The position numbers and the translations under genes are program-made. From Anaerolineales bacterium (GTDB lineage: Bacteria > Chloroflexota > Anaerolineae > Anaerolineales > UBA4823), in the NCBI GenBank assembly GCA_003105035.1, contig PQAL01000043.1, positions 34,014-98,013 on the forward strand: a stretch of DNA of 64,000 bases, read 5' to 3'. Shown one piece after another: positions 8,501 to 16,759 of the stretch (positions are counted from its first letter, which is position 1; each line of letters opens with the position of its first letter). The notes beneath the pieces were generated by a model that saw only the letters and a program-made list of their open reading frames with translations, made no database searches and was not told where the DNA came from.

Positions 8501-11500
8501 GCTGGTAGCGACCGGGGTATAAACAGCCTTGTATGTTGGAAACGAATATCCCATTGATTCGGGTGGGGGATCGGTACGTACCCAGGTCACGCTTTGGAAG
8601 CGGGCGGAAAGCGTCTGCTCTCCCGCCGGGTTGCCATCCCAATCAGCCACCAGGATGTTAAAACCGGCTTCAGCTTTGGCTGCAAACGACCAGGCATCCG
8701 GATGGACCCCAATGTAGTATTCAGCCGGGTTCACATAAGCGGACGCTCGCGCACTTACCGGCATCCCACTTTCATCGGTCAAGGTGACTTCCAGGATATA
8801 CTCCTGGCGACCCGGCTTGCCTGGGGGTGTGATCGTCACGCTCGCCAGCCCCTTGGCATCCGTCCGCAGATCGCCGTCACTGATGAATTCGCCCAACCCG
8901 TATGGAGAAAAGTGATAATTGTAGGCACTCAGCCAGCTGGTGTCCACGGGTCCCACCTGGTAGTTGGGGATGTCAAAATAAGAAGTCTGGCGGTACAGCG
9001 CCCAGTGCACTGGCTGGTTGTTCGCTGGAGCGTCGTAGAAGTAGCGGGCATTGATCGCTGCCAGCAACTGTGTGCCGCTGAGCACTTCGGTTGCTTGGAA
9101 TGCAACCTGCAGGTCGACAACAGGTTTTCGGTAATCAGCCACCTTGAATACAACGTAGGTTGAATAATCGTGGTCATGGAAACCGTAGTCACCCGGGGTT
9201 GCGTCGATGGGTATGGTGTATTCACCCTCACCCGTACCATATTCCGAAAGAGGCACATCGAAGCTTGCCAGCGTTGCACCCATTGGGTCGTGAATTTCCA
9301 AACGGTATGAGCTGATATCTGGCAGTATATAATGCCCTTCGGAGACCTGCCTGGCTACTAATCGAAAATGCATCGTATCGCCGGGGCGGTAGATTGGCCG
9401 GTCTGTGTACAGGTACCCGGTGATATCCGATGGGTAAAAGCGCATCGTGATGTCGAAATCCCAGGGCGACACACCGTCGTACCAATGAGCCATGGCGAAT
9501 CCGAATTTGTCCGTGCCTTGCTCCCCCAACACAACATAAGAGCTATTCGCCTTATTCGGATCGGTTTGAATAGGTTCTTCGAAAACTCCATCTCTGTCGG
9601 TTGCTCCGGAGCTCAGCACATCCCCATCTTGGCTATACACGGTGACGGGCAGGTCAGCTACGGGCGTATTGGTGGCGAGGTCGACTACCCAGGCGAAGGC
9701 TTCCGTCGAGCTGGTTTTGAAGGTCGTCTGGTAAGGACTGACCGCCAGGATGAGTGTGTTATCGTAGCTATATGAGTTTGGCGGCGTCATGCGCATAAAA
9801 TACAAGCCCGCCGGTAGGGGGTGCCCATCGGGCGAGACCGGGATGGTTACCGGGGTGGCCTCATTGAGCGGGGTCTCGGGATAGAAGGTCCACGAAACGG
9901 CATCCGCAGGGACGAAGTTCTGACGATTTTCATAATTATATGGATCCTGAATTTTCACCAGGTCTTCGATGGTTAGCGAGCCTATACTGATGGGGATGGA
10001 AGGCGTGTTGGTCACCAGGGCCAGGATGCCGGTGTCTTCTGTGGTCAGAAATGCTGAGTCGGCGATGTAGGGGAATTGCACCGAGGCGTTCAACGAGCCA
10101 GTGCGGAAATGCAGCGTGAAGGGTTGGCCCAGCTTGCTGCCCCACAGGTCGGTCAGCTCGGGTGACACGGTCAGTGAATAATCCGTATCTGGGTCGAATT
10201 GCCCATTGGCGTACAACGTCAGCGAGCCTTCATCCAACCATGACCCAAACCCCGGCACGTCTGGCTTAAAGGTCAGGTAATCCTTCATCTCAGAAGTATC
10301 CACATATGATGAAAGGATCAGTCCAACGCCTTCATATTGGGCTTTGGTGCCTCCTTCAGGTGGCAGGCTGCCAAGGAGTGTCAGCTCCGATACCGTATGC
10401 CAGCTCTGTTGGATCTGGTTCCCCAGAGGAGTGCCGCCCAGCGCGGCTGCACCGGAACCGAGTATGGCTGTGTAAGAGCTGTCGCGCTTCAGTAAAACGG
10501 TGGGGGTAAACGTAAAAGTGGTGGAGATATCATTCCAACCTGTATTACCATCCATCGGCGTTCCGTCGCTGGCCTGCAGCGAGAAATTTGCCTCCACACT
10601 GGCTTTATCCATTGAATAACTGAAATCCAACCGCACGGAAGCATCCAGGCGTACATTTTCTGTCCCGTTGTAGGGCATGCCAGACACCAGGCGCGGCAAG
10701 GTGGTGTCGAATGCCCAGCCCGTTTTGGACTCCAACGGCGCTCCACTGGTGCTGGTTAGGTTCGGGTTGATGCTCACATAATAGTGCTTGCCCCCTGACA
10801 AACCAGGTGCAGGATAGAAAATATACGTGCTGGTGTTGATCCATTCACCCGTGCCCGAGGCAGTGGGGGTCAGGACAAACCCCGCCGGCAGGCTGGCAGG
10901 GTCTGCACCCAGTGCAACCACAGGCTGGTTAAAGCTCGCCACAATGGCTGAAGTGGGATCCACCTCCTGGGAATCTGGCGCGGGCAGGCTCTCTGTCAGG
11001 GCCAGGTAGCTGCTTGTATCGAATGAAAGGCTGATGGGTTGTTGCAAGGCCAGACCCTTGGTAGATTGCGCCGTTGCGGCAATGTTGATGACCTGCGCGC
11101 TGCCGGGCTCCAGGGCAGTCTCAGGGGTGTAGGTGACGGTTGCATCATCCTTCCAGGAAAACTTTCCCTTGAGGGCTGGCTCGCCCGTCATTGCGCCTTG
11201 AACGGAAGTCCGTTGCATGGGCTGATTGAAATAAAAGGTGATTGGGTTTTTCAGCGCGATCTGCGCTCCTGGCAACGGGTCTGTCTCCACCAGTGCCGGA
11301 GGCAGGGTCTGTGGTACCGGCGGGGGCATTGTGGTCGGAGTGGCAGGCACCGAGGTCGGAATGGCAGGCACCGCAGCAGTCTCCACTGTCTTGGAGGGGG
11401 ATGTCTGCCTGCAGCCTGCCAGCGATATGATCAGGCTGGACAGGATCAGAATGGATAAGATTTTAAAAGAAATAGAAGAATGTTGCCGGATTCCTGGCGC

Positions 11501-11515
11501 GGAATGGGAACACAT
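5594..11515 (-). CDS. Alpha-2-macroglobulin-like lipoprotein with extended N-terminus
   Basis: A 1973-residue secreted lipoprotein. The signal peptide ends in a lipobox (LAGC, near residue 35), followed by a Pro/Thr-rich linker. The first ~470 residues look like several SbsA-type Ig-like (Big_5) domains. The macroglobulin MG2 signature TDRPIYRPGD is near 700, a glycine-rich stretch (GGMGGGGGG) near 1240 falls before the thioester-domain region, and an alpha/alpha-toroid thioester domain with WGWC repeats occupies about 1440-1750, followed by a C-terminal MG10-like domain. Bacterial homologues trap proteases at the cell surface. The thioester motif, usually Cys-x-Glu-Gln, is CTEP here (Cys1482, Pro1485), so covalent trapping is unlikely. 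The ribosome site GGAGAGAGG precedes the ATG. Confidence 0.88.
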   Translation of the reverse strand: MCSHSAPGIRQHSSISFKILSILILSSLIISLAGCRQTSPSKTVETAAVPAIPTSVPATPTTMPPPVPQTLPPALVETDPLPGAQIALKNPITFYFNQPMQRTSVQGAMTGEPALKGKFSWKDDATVTYTPETALEPGSAQVINIAATAQSTKGLALQQPISLSFDTSSYLALTESLPAPDSQEVDPTSAIVASFNQPVVALGADPASLPAGFVLTPTASGTGEWINTSTYIFYPAPGLSGGKHYYVSINPNLTSTSGAPLESKTGWAFDTTLPRLVSGMPYNGTENVRLDASVRLDFSYSMDKASVEANFSLQASDGTPMDGNTGWNDISTTFTFTPTVLLKRDSSYTAILGSGAAALGGTPLGNQIQQSWHTVSELTLLGSLPPEGGTKAQYEGVGLILSSYVDTSEMKDYLTFKPDVPGFGSWLDEGSLTLYANGQFDPDTDYSLTVSPELTDLWGSKLGQPFTLHFRTGSLNASVQFPYIADSAFLTTEDTGILALVTNTPSIPISIGSLTIEDLVKIQDPYNYENRQNFVPADAVSWTFYPETPLNEATPVTIPVSPDGHPLPAGLYFMRMTPPNSYSYDNTLILAVSPYQTTFKTSSTEAFAWVVDLATNTPVADLPVTVYSQDGDVLSSGATDRDGVFEEPIQTDPNKANSSYVVLGEQGTDKFGFAMAHWYDGVSPWDFDITMRFYPSDITGYLYTDRPIYRPGDTMHFRLVARQVSEGHYILPDISSYRLEIHDPMGATLASFDVPLSEYGTGEGEYTIPIDATPGDYGFHDHDYSTYVVFKVADYRKPVVDLQVAFQATEVLSGTQLLAAINARYFYDAPANNQPVHWALYRQTSYFDIPNYQVGPVDTSWLSAYNYHFSPYGLGEFISDGDLRTDAKGLASVTITPPGKPGRQEYILEVTLTDESGMPVSARASAYVNPAEYYIGVHPDAWSFAAKAEAGFNILVADWDGNPAGEQTLSARFQSVTWVRTDPPPESMGYSFPTYKAVYTPVATSTLSTAADGTGRVVFTPPQAGTYQLDIDGDGTLTQVVIWVGGAGTSVWPSLPNQRIRLVPDKDGYQAGETAQVFVPNPFNDTALGLLTIERGSILDHQILHLEPGGSTIPMQLTKDEAPNVYVAVTLLGYDENGYPDFRQGYTNLTVDPSFNYLEVTLTSTPERTGPGEPVKFNLRITDADGKPVEGEFSLAVVDKAVLSLANPNAKDIYQAFYGNQALAVQTGLSLAASGQRLRYMPGGMGGGGGGEAPESVTRENFPDTAYWNAQIRTDANGEATVSINLPDSLTTWQVLVRGLTKETLVGETQIEVVTTQELLINPATPRFLVVGDHAQLAAVVQNNTENALEGMATLQASGFTLDDPGQISQPVSVPAYGRVRLEWWGSAEDVASVSLRFSVKAGNLQDAILVANGALPVLRYTAPQTFATSGSLPEAGERLELVSLPATFDAKQGSLDVELNPSLASAMLDSLEALKYYPSECTEPVLSSFLPNLVTYTTLQSFGIEAPDLKTSLDSNLEQALGKLLMLQNADGGWGWCRNSVSDAYISSYVLYGLATSQAVGIAVPSDTISNTVGFVTSSLVTPDSTAKAWMLDRQAFENYALKLAGAGNLESANELYQVRDRLSPWAKAFLALSLDLTSSSSDAIPTLISDLQATAIRSATGVHWEVTNPDWNNMTSTLSNSAIVLYTLAQLEPDSALIPDAVNYLMSNRQADGCWNSTYEDSWILLAMDEVMKGTGELNSNYTFGASLNGTQIASGEADGETQLSPVTTSQPIGNLFPNDPNSLTIQRQVGTGQLYYTAALNVSRPAEDVAPFNGGVSVSRSYYPYGSDLATATPISSARVGDKVVVRLVIILPTDAYHFKVEDYIPAGSEIYNTNIKTMQLGDMGEPLPLYDSTDPYRDGWAWWLFDAARIYDDHISWTAAYLLAGTYELTYTLNILQAGEYHLLPTHAWMVYFPEVQGNSAGGMLEIKP

Positions 11516-11562
11516 GGGCCTCTCTCCTTTTTGGAAGGGAATGGACCTTCCCAGTTGATTGG

Positions 11563-11568
11563 ATTATA
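11563..11568 (-). promoter_or_regulatory. Extended -10 (TGTTATAAT) of the macroglobulin gene
   Basis: On the minus strand TGTTATAAT gives an extended -10 box; the predicted start near 11556 leaves a leader of about 40 bases with a GGAGAGAGG ribosome site. This suggests that the macroglobulin gene can be transcribed independently of the PLP-enzyme gene upstream. Confidence 0.5.
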
Positions 11569-11606
11569 ACACCCGCCCTTTAAGACGTCCGCCGGGCGGG
11601 ATTTGT

Positions 11607-12839
11607 TCACCTCAGGCCCTGTTCCAGGTCTGCCAGGATGTCGGCCAGGTTTTCAACCCCCACCGAAAGGCGTACCAGCCCATCTGTGATACCCTGGTTC
11701 AGGCGGTCTGCCTTTGCTACCGGCCCGTGGGTCATGCTGGCTGGGTGCTCGATCAGTGTGTCCACCATACCCAATGAAACAGCCAGGGTGGCCAGCTTAA
11801 CACGTTCCATCAGCCGTATCCCTGCTTGCATGCCACCCTTGAGCTCGAAAGACAGCATGCCGCCATAGGCGTGCATCTGCCGTGTGGCGATCTCGTGCCC
11901 GGGGTCACCTTCCAGGCCCGGATAATGCACTTCCGCCACCGCCGGGTGGCTCGACAGGAAGTGTGCCACCTGTAAGGCATTCTCACAGTGGCGCTGCATG
12001 CGCAGCTCAAAGGTCTTCAGCCCCAGGTTTGCCAGCCAGGCGTCGAAGGGGCTGGGGATACCGCCCAGGATCTTCACGAATTTGAATAGCTCATCGTGGA
12101 TATAGGCTGGGTGCGAGCTGACCACTGCCCCGCCGGTGAGTGTGCCATGCCCCGAAAGGAACTTGGTGGTGGAATGCATCACGATATCCGCCCCCAGGCT
12201 GAGCGGCCTCTGGCAGTAGGGGGAGGCGAAGGTATTATCCACCGCCAGCCAGGCACCGTGCTGGTGGGCCAGCTCGGCCAGGGGCTTAAGCTCCACCACC
12301 GCCATGGTCGGGTTAGCTGGGGTCTCTGCATATGCCAGTTTAGCGTTGGGGTGTTGGTCAAAGGCAGATACCCAGCTGGAGGGGCTGGTGTCGTGCACCC
12401 AGCTCACCTGGATACCCAGGCTGGGAGCGATATCCTTAAGGAATGTGAACGTGGCGCTGTATACCGCTTCCTGTGCCACGATGGTATCGCCGGCTTTTAC
12501 TTTTGACAGAAGGACGGCCGTGATAGCCGCCATCCCCGAGCTGAAAACCTGACCGGCCACCAGATCGGCAGGCTGCACACCTGGCTGTGCACGCAGCAGA
12601 TCCAGTCCTTCCATATAAGCGATTTTTTGGGCCAGCTGGTCGAGGTTGGGGTTGGCCAGGCGGGTGTAGTAATATCCGGGCTCTGTCCGGGCGACGATCC
12701 CGGCCCCCGTGGCAACATCCGTGAAATTGAACGTGGAAGTCTGATAGATGGGGCTCACGTGGCTGTGGTGAGGGTTTTCATCTTCCCCGACGTGGATGGC
12801 CAGGGTGCCGATGCTGTGGTTGGGCAAATATTGGTACAT
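11607..12839 (-). CDS. Cys/Met-metabolism PLP enzyme (cystathionine gamma-synthase / methionine gamma-lyase family)
   Basis: A 410-residue member of the trans-sulfuration PLP family. Seen: the phosphate-binding YYYTRLANPN (57-65), AETPANPT (171-178), the Asp of AVDNTFASP that contacts the PLP ring (201) and the Schiff-base Lys226 in MHSTTKFLSGH. This family covers cystathionine gamma-synthase, cystathionine gamma-lyase, methionine gamma-lyase and O-acetylhomoserine sulfhydrylase; sequence alone does not decide among them, and no other Met/Cys gene is nearby. A CAGGAG ribosome site precedes the ATG. I looked for a SAM riboswitch in the 317-base upstream gap and saw none. Confidence 0.88.
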   Translation of the reverse strand: MYQYLPNHSIGTLAIHVGEDENPHHSHVSPIYQTSTFNFTDVATGAGIVARTEPGYYYTRLANPNLDQLAQKIAYMEGLDLLRAQPGVQPADLVAGQVFSSGMAAITAVLLSKVKAGDTIVAQEAVYSATFTFLKDIAPSLGIQVSWVHDTSPSSWVSAFDQHPNAKLAYAETPANPTMAVVELKPLAELAHQHGAWLAVDNTFASPYCQRPLSLGADIVMHSTTKFLSGHGTLTGGAVVSSHPAYIHDELFKFVKILGGIPSPFDAWLANLGLKTFELRMQRHCENALQVAHFLSSHPAVAEVHYPGLEGDPGHEIATRQMHAYGGMLSFELKGGMQAGIRLMERVKLATLAVSLGMVDTLIEHPASMTHGPVAKADRLNQGITDGLVRLSVGVENLADILADLEQGLR

Positions 12840-13156
12840 ATATTGCTCCTGGTTTACAGAGGTTGTCCTCTAGGGTAGCGTCTGCTGGGTGCAGAGCATA
12901 TGATTCTAAAGGCTATGTGCAGGGTTTGTTTACCAAAACCCTCCGTTCGCGATCGATTTGCCGCCTTCAGAAGCTGCTTTTTATATGGAAAGCTGAGCTA
13001 CTGCGATCTGAGCTGAAGCGCCTCGCGGGAACCATACCCTAGGATTATACGTCTATGCGCGGTATCAGAGGTAACGATCCTGGATACTAATCCAATTCTT
13101 AGCAAAATTGTCCTGATTTAGACGAATCACCTGGCACTCTTTGGTAAAATCAACTT
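12840..13156. other. 317-base intergenic region between divergent genes
   Basis: It lies between the PLP-enzyme gene (minus) and the VanW gene (plus). Two small hairpins sit close to the minus-strand gene: 12858-12871 (AGAGG/CCTCT) and 12881-12895 (TCTGC/GCAGA), each only 5 bp. The VanW -10 box lies at the right end. No ORF or known riboswitch was recognised. Confidence 0.5.
13145..13150 (+). promoter_or_regulatory. -10 box (TGGTAAAAT) placed for a leaderless VanW mRNA
   Basis: TAAAAT is followed by exactly six bases and then the ATG at 13157, so a standard +1 would coincide with the A of the start codon. No Shine-Dalgarno sequence is present upstream of this start. Confidence 0.5.
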
Positions 13157-15052
13157 ATGACAACTCATCCCAACACCAGCGCCCGTCCCAGGATGGCGCA
13201 TGCTCCCGCTACACCCGTTAAAGCCAGCCCTTTGGCACAGGCTGCCCTGGCATTATTTATTGGTTTCGTCTTACTGGCTGTGCTGATCGCTTTGCTGCCT
13301 GGTTTCTATGCCCAAAGATATGCAGGACACATCTTTCAGGGTGTGGCCGTGGGTGGCGTGGATCTGTCAGGGATGACCACCGACCAGGCAGCTACCCTTC
13401 TTTCGGAGCAGCTGGATTACCCGCAGCGTGGCCGCATCGTTTTCCAGGAGGGCACCCAGCTGTGGCAGGCCACACCTGCTGAGCTCGGGCTGACCCTCGA
13501 CGCCCGCACGACTGCCCTGGCAGCCTACAACCTGGGCCGCACTGGTAGTATGTCCATACGCCTGGGTGATCAGTGGCAGGCATGGTCTTCGGGTACTGAC
13601 CTGGCGCCTTGGTTCGTGCTGGATAAAGGTGTGGCTCAGAATTACCTGCAGGGGATTGCCAGCCAGGTTGATAAACCCATCGTTGAAGCTAGCCTTGGTT
13701 TCAACGGGGTGGACGTGGTGGTAAATTCCGGCCAGGTTGGGCGCAGCCTGAATGTCCAGGCGGCAATGGACAGCCTGGATGCCCAGCTGAAAACCATGAC
13801 GGACGGTATGGTTCCCCTGGTGGTGAATGAGACCCCCCCGGTCATCCTAGATGCCACCGCCCAGGCTGAGCTGGCCCGCAGCATGCTTTCGGCACCCCTC
13901 ACCCTGCAGATTCCCAATGCCGAGCCCGGCGATCCGGGCCCCTGGTCCTTCGACCAGGCTGCCCTGGTCCAGATGTTAACCATCCAGCGGGTTAAGAGCG
14001 ATACTGGCGAAGTCTACCAGGTGGGACTCAACCCCGAGTTATTGCGAACCTTCCTGCAGAATGTTGCCCCTTCCCTCAACCGTGACCCGCAGAATGCCCG
14101 CTTCATATTCAATGATGAAACCCGCCAGCTGGAGGTGATCCAACCAGCAGTCATTGGGCGGGGGATGGACGTTGGTTTGAGCTTGCAGCAGATCAACCAG
14201 CAGCTTCTGGAAGGCCAGCATACCATTAACCTGGTGATGCAGACTACCAACCCCCAGGTGCCAGATTGGACCACGGCTGCCGACCTGGGTATCACCGAGC
14301 TCACCAGCGAGTACACCTCATATTTTTACGGTTCCGATGCCGCGCGCATCCAGAATATCAACACGGCTGCTTCCCGCTTTCACGGGTTGCTGATTGCTCC
14401 GGGGGAGAGCTTCTCGATGGCAGCTACCCTGGGTGATGTGAGCCTGGATAACGGTTATGCTGAGGCACTGATCATCTTCGGTAACCGCACCATCAAGGGT
14501 GTGGGCGGTGGAGTTTGCCAGGTGAGCACCACCCTGTTCCGCACCGCTTTCTTCGGAGGCTATCAGATCGACGAACGCTGGTTCCACGCCTACCGGGTGA
14601 AATACTACGAGCAAACTGCCAGTGGCGGGCATGACGAAGACCTGGCCGGGCTGGATGCGACCGTGTTTGCCCCGGATGTGGATTTTCGCTTCACCAACGA
14701 TACACCTTACTGGCTGCTCATGGAGACCTACCCGGGGAAGAGTTCACTCACCTGGAAGTTCTATTCCACGTCCGATGGGCGCTCTGTAGATTGGAATACC
14801 AGCGGTTTACAGAATGTAGTCGAGCCACCGGATCCGCTTTATGAGGAAAATCCCGACCTGGCCCAGGGTGAGATCAAGCAGGTCGATTGGGCGGTCGATG
14901 GTGCGGATGTGTCGGTGACCCGCACGGTCACCCGTGATGAGGTCGTGATCCACGGGGATATCTTTGACACACACTACATGCCCTGGCAGGCCAAGTACCA
15001 GTACGGCCCTGGCACGGAGGTGCCCACCCCCGAGCCGAGCCCCAACCCGTAA
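13157..15052 (+). CDS. VanW / YoaR-type envelope protein
   Basis: A 631-residue membrane-anchored protein: a short cytoplasmic N-terminus, one hydrophobic helix (about 28-52), two repeats of a putative peptidoglycan-binding domain (YoaR-type, about 60-390), then a VanW domain (about 400-545) recognised by NINTAASRF, PGESFSM and GVGGGVCQVSTTL, and a Pro-rich C-terminus. VanW-domain proteins occur in some glycopeptide-resistance clusters but the domain is widespread and its biochemical role is not settled; here a cell-envelope role is inferred and there is no van operon nearby. The start lacks a ribosome site and the -10 box predicts a leaderless transcript. Confidence 0.87.
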   Translation: MTTHPNTSARPRMAHAPATPVKASPLAQAALALFIGFVLLAVLIALLPGFYAQRYAGHIFQGVAVGGVDLSGMTTDQAATLLSEQLDYPQRGRIVFQEGTQLWQATPAELGLTLDARTTALAAYNLGRTGSMSIRLGDQWQAWSSGTDLAPWFVLDKGVAQNYLQGIASQVDKPIVEASLGFNGVDVVVNSGQVGRSLNVQAAMDSLDAQLKTMTDGMVPLVVNETPPVILDATAQAELARSMLSAPLTLQIPNAEPGDPGPWSFDQAALVQMLTIQRVKSDTGEVYQVGLNPELLRTFLQNVAPSLNRDPQNARFIFNDETRQLEVIQPAVIGRGMDVGLSLQQINQQLLEGQHTINLVMQTTNPQVPDWTTAADLGITELTSEYTSYFYGSDAARIQNINTAASRFHGLLIAPGESFSMAATLGDVSLDNGYAEALIIFGNRTIKGVGGGVCQVSTTLFRTAFFGGYQIDERWFHAYRVKYYEQTASGGHDEDLAGLDATVFAPDVDFRFTNDTPYWLLMETYPGKSSLTWKFYSTSDGRSVDWNTSGLQNVVEPPDPLYEENPDLAQGEIKQVDWAVDGADVSVTRTVTRDEVVIHGDIFDTHYMPWQAKYQYGPGTEVPTPEPSPNP

Positions 15053-15079
15053 CACCACAATTTCATGAATCTAGCCGTA

Positions 15080-15126
15080 AATCTCGCAATGGCATTCGTA
15101 CCCAGGCTGTTACGAGATTGCTTTTT
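15080..15126 (+). terminator. Possible terminator after the VanW gene
   Basis: AATCTCG at 15080-15086 pairs with CGAGATT at 15113-15119 across a 26-base loop, followed by T5 at 15122-15126. The stem is only 7 bp and the loop is long, so the call is tentative. Confidence 0.35.
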
Positions 15127-15325
15127 AAGTGGTGCTGGAAATCTCTGTCTTTTTTGGTGTCTGCCCTGAATAGCCACAATATTTGCACGTAATAAAATTA
15201 AGCCGGGAATGCGCGGACTTTTAAGATAGAATATTCTTGTAAATCGACCAGGTACTTATTGATCAAGTTCCGTTTCTGGTCTGGATAGGTAATTACAAAA
15301 AAAGTTTTATTCCTTTGGAGGGATC

Positions 15326-15544
15326 ATGGTCAGTCAAGAATTGCTGGAGATATTACGCTGCCCAAACTGTGTGCGTGAAAAAGATGGCTTGTTGGATTAT
15401 TACAAGGAATCCTGGCTGATCTGCCATGACTGTGATCGCAAATACCCAATCCGTGATGACATCCCGGTGATGCTGATCGATGAGGGTGACAAATGGATCA
15501 ACACACCCCGCGAATCTTTGCCGGTGCCACCACCTGATAAATAA
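15326..15544 (+). CDS. Trm112-family small zinc-binding protein
   Basis: A 72-residue protein of the Trm112/UPF0434 type. Two Cys pairs can be seen, CPNC near residues 11-14 and CHDC near 33-36, spaced as in a zinc ribbon, followed by the family segment KYPIRDDIPVML. In eukaryotes and archaea Trm112 activates methyltransferases; the bacterial role is unclear. A strong ribosome site (TTTGGAGGGATC) precedes the ATG. The next gene begins about 50 bases downstream and may be co-transcribed. Confidence 0.88.
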   Translation: MVSQELLEILRCPNCVREKDGLLDYYKESWLICHDCDRKYPIRDDIPVMLIDEGDKWINTPRESLPVPPPDK

Positions 15545-15591
15545 GCCTGGCCCTCATCGCCGTCGCATTGGAACGTCTTATTGGTGTGGAT

Positions 15592-16176
15592 ATGGATAGT
15601 TATTTGGGTATATTATATGAGCTGAGCTGTGGGGAGGATGAACGGGCTGAAGAGGCTTTGACTCACCTGGGAGTATGGGGGCCGGAACTGGTGGCGCCAT
15701 TGCGCGAGCGTCTTCATCATCATGAAGCGGAGATACGCTGGTGGGCAGTTCGTGCCCTGGCTGAGATCAATGACGAGCGCGTGCCAGACCTGCTGGTCAA
15801 GGCCCTGGCTGACCCTGACCAGGGGGTACGCTGGTGTGCTGGATTAGCGCTGCGTATGCACCCGGCAGCGCAGGCAATACCTGCCCTGTTACCTCTGCTG
15901 TCTGATGCGGATGCCCTTACCCGCCGGTTGGCTGGCGACGCCCTGGTAGCTATCGGCTCCCCAGCCGTGCCTGCCCTGCTGGAGCTGATGCAAGCTGGCA
16001 TACTCCCCGCCCGTCTCGAGGCAGTCCGCGCTTTGGCACACATCGGCGATGAGCGCGCCATCCCAGCTTTGTTCACCGCCCTGGATGATGGCTCGGCGCT
16101 TATCGAGTATTGGGCCAGCGAGGGCCTGGAAAAGATGGGGGTGGGGATGGTGTTTTACCGCCCTGGTGAAGCTTAA
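15592..16176 (+). CDS. HEAT-repeat (PBS-lyase-type) protein
   Basis: A protein of 194 residues made almost wholly of short alpha-helical HEAT/PBS-lyase repeats of about 31 residues, recognisable by recurring patterns such as RWWAVRALAEI, RWCAGLALRM, TRRLAGDALVAIG, RLEAVRALAHIG and EYWASEGLEKMG. Such proteins are generally adaptor or scaffold modules; no catalytic motif is present. The start is placed at the ATG at 15592, preceded by GGTGTGG; a TTG at 15568 would add eight residues. It follows the Trm112-like gene closely. The function is unknown. Confidence 0.8.
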   Translation: MDSYLGILYELSCGEDERAEEALTHLGVWGPELVAPLRERLHHHEAEIRWWAVRALAEINDERVPDLLVKALADPDQGVRWCAGLALRMHPAAQAIPALLPLLSDADALTRRLAGDALVAIGSPAVPALLELMQAGILPARLEAVRALAHIGDERAIPALFTALDDGSALIEYWASEGLEKMGVGMVFYRPGEA

Positions 16177-16243
16177 TTTAGCCCTTTGATTGTTTTTAAA
16201 GCAATTACTATCAGTACTTATCTGTGTGTATCTGTGGCTGATA

Positions 16244-16741
16244 TTATCTATTTATCGCCCACACCAGCCAGATACCGATCATCGCCAGCCCGATCATGAA
16301 GCGCACCACGAAGGCTGCTCCCCACCCGATGGCCATGCCACGCAGCGACGCAAACGCTCGCCTGATATCCTTAAGTCGCAGGTACTCGATTAAAAACACC
16401 ACCAGCGGTGTAGCGATGACGCCCCCGAACGGGGGGAAGAAGATAGTCCCCAGGATCCCCGCGGTCATCCCGATGGCCAGGGTAAGCCAGGTTGCACCTT
16501 CCTTGTGTGCTTTGGCAGCCATCAGCACATTATCGATGGTTGCCCCACTGACCATCAGGATGGTGAGCACCACCAGCAGGGCTATCCCCAAGGGTGTGAA
16601 CCCGGTTACCAGGCCGTAAACCAGAGCGGCCAGCCAGATAACGACGATCCCCGGGAAAATGGGCACCACCAGCCCGAACAATCCCACCACCATGACGATC
16701 AGGGTGAGCCAGAAGATGGATGCGGACAGCCAGGCTGGCAT
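16244..16741 (-). CDS. DUF456 membrane protein
   Basis: A 165-residue hydrophobic protein with four or five membrane helices and the DUF456 pattern: PIFPGIVVIW in the first pair of helices, a cytoplasmic DNVLMAAKAHKEG segment and a glycine-rich stretch FFPPFGGVIATPL. The function of the family is not known. It lies 18 bases downstream of serS on the same strand and is likely co-transcribed with it, hence under T-box control. Confidence 0.8.
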   Translation of the reverse strand: MPAWLSASIFWLTLIVMVVGLFGLVVPIFPGIVVIWLAALVYGLVTGFTPLGIALLVVLTILMVSGATIDNVLMAAKAHKEGATWLTLAIGMTAGILGTIFFPPFGGVIATPLVVFLIEYLRLKDIRRAFASLRGMAIGWGAAFVVRFMIGLAMIGIWLVWAINR

Positions 16742-16759
16742 ATCAACTCACGCTAGGAA

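Noticed and set aside
12840..13156. SAM riboswitch upstream of the Cys/Met PLP enzyme
   Set aside because: No SAM-I-like core sequence or kink-turn pattern was found; only two 5-bp hairpins.
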